Assembly: GCA_050251195.1 (NCBI GenBank)
Contig: JBFWNG010000002.1
Coordinates: forward strand, 372,001 to 436,000
DNA: 64,000 nt
Source of the DNA: JBFWNG01 sp050251195
GTDB taxonomy: Bacteria > Bdellovibrionota_B > Oligoflexia > Oligoflexales > Oligoflexaceae
Reading direction: 5' to 3'
Numbering within the stretch: position 1 is the first letter of the stretch; every line of letters starts with the position of its first letter. The notes beneath the pieces are model-generated. The model did not search any database and had not been told where the DNA came from. It was given only the letters and a program-made list of their open reading frames with translations. Of the stretch, positions 60,183 through 64,000 are shown piece after piece. The translations under genes and the position numbers were made by a program.

Positions 60183-60377
60183 GAAACACCTCTAAATCGT
60201 TCCAATAGGGTCTTCGGAATATGCCTTACCCAGCCTAAAGGGTGCGAAAAAACCCAGAGATCACGGTATTTAAGGGCCTTAATTTAAACCCTAGGCTCTT
60301 GGCTTGGCTTTTTGGCATGGCATTGTTATCATGCCCCATTATCAATCAGAAAGAGTCTGCTGGAGGGAGTTCTAAGG

Positions 60378-61412
60378 ATGTTGCGTATAGGAATGGGTTT
60401 AGTTTCGCTTGCTTTGGTTCTTAATGGTTGCGGAGACGACAAGAAGAGAAAATCCCAGGTGATTGACGAACCGTTTCTCTTAGCCGGCGACCTGAATCCA
60501 ACCAACATCAACCCCACCATCGGCTCAAGCGTCAACGCCAAGCTGCTTTACCAGACAGCAGAATTTCAAGTCCCAAAAGGTATATTTCTGAAAAACGGCG
60601 ACGTTGAAATACCAATATCATATAGCACAGATTTCGATTATTGCCTCGACACGGTGATGCGCAAGAGCATCACGACCGAGATTGAAGGAGAGATTCTCAA
60701 AATCTACGGCACCGTCGACATGTCGAGCTGCCTTCAGCAGCCCGACAAAATAGCGAATGAAAATATCCACGGATGGAATGGCAAAGCTGATATCTATAAA
60801 GAGTATCGTTGTGAAAAGCTCGATTGGACGGACGTTGACCAAGAAAAACTTTACAAGCTTCAACCTTCGGAGCTGGGAAACTACTGCGCTGTGAGTTCGG
60901 AGATAGATGTTCTTGTGAACATTCGAGAGCACGTTTACAAGAAATACAGCAGTCCGATGGCCACAAACGCAACGGAAACCGTTGAAGATGAATACACGGC
61001 TAATTTCTCGATAGCGGATTCGGATGGGGAGCCTTGCACGTTTATTCGAACTGGAGCGGTGATATCGGTAGGAGATTGTGTGGAAACGGCGAAGAATCGC
61101 AAGCTCGCAAGCAACTATTGGCTTAACGATCGTGCAACATATAGCAAGTCGGATCTCCTCGCGGGCTACGAAGATTACGTCCGCATAGAAATGGAAGACT
61201 TGCAGGGACGTACAGACGAATTGTGGTTTGAGCAAGGAACATTTGACGTTCAAGTCAATGATTGGAGTGGCACAGTTCAAACGCTTCCAGAAGCAAGTGC
61301 ACCCGAATTCGAATTAACTCGCGAAAAGGAAACCATTAAAGGGGTTCTCCCTCCGAAAGCGCCTGCCGTTCGGAAAGAGGCGCCGAAATTCTTTGTTAGG
61401 TTGTTGGACTAA
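60378..61412 (+). CDS. Lipoprotein of unknown function
   Basis: The start is the ATG at 60378, preceded by GGAGGG and AAGG; the frame opens at 60312 without a signal. Of 344 residues, the first 18 are a lipoprotein signal (LVLNGC). The mature sequence is a mixed beta-rich domain with two Cys pairs in the middle (DYCLD, SSCLQQ, RCEKL, YCAVS). It is not like any family I can name. A hydrophilic Lys/Pro tail ends it. It overlaps the HAD gene on the opposite strand by 4 nt. Confidence 0.75.
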   Translation: MLRIGMGLVSLALVLNGCGDDKKRKSQVIDEPFLLAGDLNPTNINPTIGSSVNAKLLYQTAEFQVPKGIFLKNGDVEIPISYSTDFDYCLDTVMRKSITTEIEGEILKIYGTVDMSSCLQQPDKIANENIHGWNGKADIYKEYRCEKLDWTDVDQEKLYKLQPSELGNYCAVSSEIDVLVNIREHVYKKYSSPMATNATETVEDEYTANFSIADSDGEPCTFIRTGAVISVGDCVETAKNRKLASNYWLNDRATYSKSDLLAGYEDYVRIEMEDLQGRTDELWFEQGTFDVQVNDWSGTVQTLPEASAPEFELTREKETIKGVLPPKAPAVRKEAPKFFVRLLD

Positions 61413-62047
61413 TAGAACATCTTAACTTCAGGAAAAGTTTGCTTCAGTTTGTCGGGACACTGATGTCCGCTCTGTAGCAAGACAACGTCTATGCCCAAAG
61501 CTTCAGCAACTTCGACGTCGTGATCGGTGTCGCCGATCAAAATCGTGTCTTCTTTACGGCAGTTGGTATGACCCATGAGGTCCAATCCACGCTCAATTTT
61601 GCTCGACGCGTGGTGGTTGTTAAGCCCGAACACATGGTCAAACCAATGATGAATATCATAGGATTTAACCATCGAAGCCAGATAACTTTCGTTCGATGCC
61701 GAGAGAATCGACTGGGTTATTTTCAGATTGCGAATCGCTTGAAAGATCGATTTGACGCCAGAACGCAAGCCTAGCTTGTCCGCTCCGGACAAATAGCGCG
61801 CGATGAATTTTTCGCTCAGCGCGTCAAAGCAGTGAACTTCAAAGTTGAATCCGAGCTTTTCGTAAAAGTTTCGTACCGGGAAGCAGAAATGCTGCTGATA
61901 GAAACGGGGCGTAATGGTGTTAAGGCCTTCTTCGTCAAGGATTCCGTTGATAACCGTATGGCACCATTCCATGTCGTCGACAATAGTACCGTTCCAGTCC
62001 CAGATCACGTGTTTCTTATGTCGAACCGAATCGAGAAGCGCTTCCAT
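61409..62047 (-). CDS. HAD-family phosphatase
   Basis: Starting at the ATG at 62047, four bases after the upstream stop, the 212-residue protein is a haloacid-dehalogenase-fold hydrolase. Motif I is VIWDWNGTIVDD, where the second acidic residue is Asn, as in many DWNGT proteins. A four-helix cap follows with motif II ILSAS, then motif III around K in SSKIERGLDLM, and motif IV ILIGDTDHDVEVAEALGI. The likely reaction is dephosphorylation of a small phosphate ester, similar to phosphoglycolate phosphatase. It is the last gene of the DsrE operon, a combination I cannot explain. Confidence 0.85.
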   Translation of the reverse strand: MEALLDSVRHKKHVIWDWNGTIVDDMEWCHTVINGILDEEGLNTITPRFYQQHFCFPVRNFYEKLGFNFEVHCFDALSEKFIARYLSGADKLGLRSGVKSIFQAIRNLKITQSILSASNESYLASMVKSYDIHHWFDHVFGLNNHHASSKIERGLDLMGHTNCRKEDTILIGDTDHDVEVAEALGIDVVLLQSGHQCPDKLKQTFPEVKMFY

Positions 62048-62051
62048 TCTT

Positions 62052-62438
62052 TCACCAATGCCAAATATGGTCGTACTGATCGACGAATCGAGCAAGTTGC
62101 GCCCGCGATATCCCCTCGATCTCTTTAATCAGTTCTGTTGCTTTAATTCCACGCTCTTCCAAGTCGTCTTTCAGGAAAAAAACATTCGCTCCAGTTTTCT
62201 TGAAGTTCTTTAAATCTTCTTGAAAATGATTGGGGTGCGGTATTTCTCCTGTCCCAAAATGAAGCGCCTGTGGATTTTGCGATTTAACGGCGTAGTTGAC
62301 AGCATTGCCGGTTAGCAAGATGTCGATCGGTGCGCCGGCATTTTTACATGCGTGGTTGAACCAAAGCGACGTGTCGTCCTGCTCCTCGAGCGTTGCTCTG
62401 TAGGCGGTATCTACAATACTCAGTATTTTTTTGCTCAT
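62052..62438 (-). CDS. DsrE-family protein without active-site cysteine (third of trio)
   Basis: The start is the ATG at 62438 with AGAGGC upstream; the frame extends 102 nt further into the preceding gene. The 128-residue protein has the DsrE/DsrF fold: SKKILSIVDTAYR, ending strand NVFFLKDDLEERGIK. In DsrE-type proteins the ERG(I/V) turn follows a Cys-containing strand; here that position reads Leu-Lys-Asp, so no sulfur relay Cys remains. It is one of three adjacent DsrE paralogues in an operon. It may be a structural subunit of a hetero-oligomer, as DsrF or TusC is. Confidence 0.8.
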   Translation of the reverse strand: MSKKILSIVDTAYRATLEEQDDTSLWFNHACKNAGAPIDILLTGNAVNYAVKSQNPQALHFGTGEIPHPNHFQEDLKNFKKTGANVFFLKDDLEERGIKATELIKEIEGISRAQLARFVDQYDHIWHW

Positions 62439-62446
62439 GATAGCCT

Positions 62447-62857
62447 CTATCGTGTCGTGGCGATGACGACCGTTTTGTCGCATCGATTGACTTCTTCGAC
62501 AAATTGCGCCGGTCCGCCGCGAACCGGGCCAGGTACCCAATTCGAAACCCCTCGTTCATCAACGCACATGCCGCAATTGATCCATTTGAACTCCGAGCCT
62601 TTTTCCTTGGCAAGATTGAACAAACCCGTCACGAAATGTTTGGTGAGCGGGTGTTTTTCTTCTTGTTCATTGGTGCCCTTTACAGGATTGGGATGCGGTT
62701 TTTGTTCTGCGAACGAGAGTGACGTTGCTCCCTCATACGCGAAAACGGTGACATTATGTCCCTTTTGTAGGGCCGCTTCCATGACGCGAAACGCCGAAGC
62801 GGTGTTGGACGACTCATAGGGCGGATCCATAATTAACAGCTGTAGAGTTTTCTTCAT
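62447..62857 (-). CDS. DsrE-family protein with CxxC-type active site (second of trio)
   Basis: This 136-residue protein has GGGGAAG upstream of ATG. Family landmarks are LLIMDPPYESSNTASAFRVMEAALQKGH, and near residue 92 the active-site region INCGMCVDERGV, with C95 and C98 in the CGxC(x)3RG arrangement known from YchN/DsrE proteins. It is therefore the only trio member able to carry a persulfide. The first part, TVFAYEGATSLSFAEQKPHP, matches the family. It lies 8 nt from the third and 9 nt from the first DsrE gene. Confidence 0.87.
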   Translation of the reverse strand: MKKTLQLLIMDPPYESSNTASAFRVMEAALQKGHNVTVFAYEGATSLSFAEQKPHPNPVKGTNEQEEKHPLTKHFVTGLFNLAKEKGSEFKWINCGMCVDERGVSNWVPGPVRGGPAQFVEEVNRCDKTVVIATTR

Positions 62858-62866
62858 TTCTTCCCC

Positions 62867-63199
62867 TTAGTGCCAAATAGGCTTGCGTTGGTCTTCCATG
62901 ATAAGATCGACGAGTTCGTCGGCGTTGGAGACTTTAGCGCTTCCTGGCACCTGGTCTTTTAGTATGCCGCGCTCCGAGAGCGAGTAGTCGTCAACAAGCA
63001 CGCGCGCTTTCTTGTCGGAAAGAATTTCAGGCAGAAGCGTTACTTTCGCATCTTTCCTTACGGCCAGGACGCCGTTCTGGATAAGATACAACGCAACGTC
63101 GTGACCTTGGTTGCAAAGTTCTTTGACGAGTCCGTAGGTCTGCAACACGTCCTTAGAGTCAAAAGGATCGCGACTTTCGATAAAAAGATACTTCGACAT
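62867..63199 (-). CDS. DsrE-family protein without active-site cysteine (first of trio)
   Basis: This 110-residue protein has GAGGAGAAC before its ATG. It has the fold KYLFIESRDPFDSKDVLQTYGLVKELCNQGHDVALYLIQNGV, and the strand-turn ARVLVDDYSLSERGILKD. The position of the catalytic Cys in this motif (C-x-x-S-L-x-x-RG) is occupied by D70. The only Cys, C29, is in the N-terminal helix. It is 13 nt after the M14 peptidase gene and opens the DsrE block. It resembles DsrH/TusB or DsrE-like small subunits. Confidence 0.8.
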   Translation of the reverse strand: MSKYLFIESRDPFDSKDVLQTYGLVKELCNQGHDVALYLIQNGVLAVRKDAKVTLLPEILSDKKARVLVDDYSLSERGILKDQVPGSAKVSNADELVDLIMEDQRKPIWH

Positions 63200-63212
63200 A
63201 GGTTCTCCTCAG

Positions 63213-64000
63213 TTAGCGTCCAAACCGGCTGCCGTCAATGAAATGCTCGATAAACGAATAAGTCATTTCTTTGGATTGTGTTGTAACTTCCGGAATCTTT
63301 GCCGAGTGCGGAGCCTTGTTCGTTGCTATTTCGATAGCAATCGAAAAGGTATTGTTTTTCCATAGGTAATAGTCCGAGCTCGATCCCTTGGCAATGTACA
63401 TCACCTTCGAGATTTGTCCCGTTCTGTAATGATTTGCCGCAGCCATCTTCTGACTGAGTTGCTCGTATTCTGTCTTGAGAGTTTGTTCGCCGATCACATC
63501 CTGCGAAAATCCCCATGGGTACATGATAAGTTCGCCGTAAGCATGGAACGTCAAGCTGCCGTCAAAATGATGTTGGTTGGTAAACTCAATGAGATCCGAA
63601 ATAATACCGATCGGCCTGCGTTCGGTTTGTTCGGGCCACGGATACTCTCTATTAGGATCCACGCCGTCCGCATACCTTTGTCGCGCCGAAAAGCCGTCTG
63701 GGTTCACAACAGGAATGAAATAGAGCTCGGTGTTGTTGACAAAGTTGGTAAGCCGTTGGTTGGTGCCGTAGCCTTTGACAATCTCGTCCACGATGCCGAG
63801 AAGAACTTCGACGGTGATGATTTCGTCTCCATGCGTCGCGGCGTCGAGCATGATCTTTGGCTCCGCTTCGTCCGTGGCTACATCATCGGATATTTTTAGC
63901 ACATACAACGGACGTCCGTCGGTTGATTGACCATATTCGCTCAGCTGAACGATATTAGGGTAGTCTTGCGCCAAGGTCTTAATGTACGCGGTGACCTGGT
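63213..64000 (-). CDS. M14-family zinc carboxypeptidase (5' end outside the window)
   Basis: The frame is open to the window edge, and the apparent start TTG at 63974 is not real: the sequence upstream continues in frame (VTAYIKTLAQDYPNIVQL), typical of an M14 N-terminus. Zinc ligands are the His and Glu in ATHGDEIITVEVL and a later His in TFHAYGELIMYPWG. The Arg/Asn pair is in DPNREYPW, and the catalytic Glu is in SIAIEIATN. About 262 residues are present. It removes C-terminal amino acids from peptides or peptidoglycan stems. It precedes the DsrE trio in the same operon. Confidence 0.9.
   Translation of the reverse strand, partial: QVTAYIKTLAQDYPNIVQLSEYGQSTDGRPLYVLKISDDVATDEAEPKIMLDAATHGDEIITVEVLLGIVDEIVKGYGTNQRLTNFVNNTELYFIPVVNPDGFSARQRYADGVDPNREYPWPEQTERRPIGIISDLIEFTNQHHFDGSLTFHAYGELIMYPWGFSQDVIGEQTLKTEYEQLSQKMAAANHYRTGQISKVMYIAKGSSSDYYLWKNNTFSIAIEIATNKAPHSAKIPEVTTQSKEMTYSFIEHFIDGSRFGR

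Noticed and set aside
60618..61280. 220-residue minus-strand frame within the lipoprotein at 60378
   Set aside because: Cys- and Arg-rich translation without motif; overlaps a well-formed lipoprotein.
62439..62540. N-terminal extension of the third DsrE protein
   Set aside because: It overlaps the second DsrE gene and has no site; the ATG at 62438 has AGAGGC and begins the family's first strand.

Overview
The window looks like chromosomal DNA of a Gram-negative, didermic, secretion-heavy bacterium, most likely a member of the Bdellovibrionota/Oligoflexia. This is inferred from gene content, not from a marker gene. About seventeen predicted lipoproteins with clear lipoboxes, several outer-membrane-barrel-like proteins, a DUF4360-type secreted protein and about eight different peptidases are interleaved with ordinary housekeeping genes. 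Genes are dense and on both strands. Shine-Dalgarno sites are strong, and TTG and GTG starts are common. I see no rRNA, tRNA, CRISPR array or prophage.

Layout. 0.2-3.2 kb: a NarL-type two-component pair (MASE1-like kinase plus LuxR-type regulator), divergent from an OmpR-type regulator whose receiver lacks the phosphoacceptor Asp; a perfect 16-bp palindrome lies between them. 3.2-9.5 kb: threonine aldolase, a lectin-like lipoprotein, a BON/SRPBCC membrane protein, an MgtC-family protein and a trypsin-like lipoprotein. 9.7-22.6 kb: S37 peptidase, RlmI, M13 peptidase, aldo/keto reductase, ABC-F ATPase, TypA/BipA, cupin, YaiI/YqxD, PRC-barrel protein, OmpA-like lipoprotein and a putative zinc protease. 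22.7-30 kb: a YyaL/SSP411-type thioredoxin-fold protein, lipoproteins, and a three-gene amidoligase operon (C39-like peptidase, RimK-type ATP-grasp, GCS2-type ligase). 30-30.5 kb: a gene-free stretch with a long inverted repeat. 30.5-37.6 kb: a heme-c-motif lipoprotein, a CotH-like lipoprotein, YjbQ, a KefB-type antiporter and barrel proteins.

37.6-48.6 kb is an accessory zone of secreted and lipidated proteins: Ig-like repeats, two tandem paralogous lipoproteins, an FG-GAP propeller lipoprotein, DUF4360, a Lys/Asp-repeat cytochrome-like lipoprotein and an M48-like protease. Among them sit an EamA exporter and TtcA. 48.6-49.7 kb is a REP-associated tyrosine transposase (RAYT) between opposed arrays of its repeats; one repeat supplies the 3' end of the next gene, a polyprenol-phosphate-sugar-synthase-like glycosyltransferase. 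50.5-61.4 kb: a barrel protein, a cyclic-nucleotide-gated K+ channel, a DUF442 phosphatase-like protein, a thermolysin-like lipoprotein protease translationally coupled to a small lipoprotein, a class-C beta-lactamase-like hydrolase, a heme-c lipoprotein, an ETHE1-like persulfide-dioxygenase-family protein, another EamA exporter and a 57-residue membrane peptide. 61.4-64 kb: one operon of an M14 carboxypeptidase (cut by the window edge), three DsrE-family proteins of which only one keeps the active-site cysteines, and a HAD phosphatase.

The most interesting candidates are the DsrE trio operon, seen with other persulfide-type genes nearby; the amidoligase/peptidase operon; the RAYT element and its remodelling of a neighbouring gene; and the kinase/regulator promoter with its palindrome.
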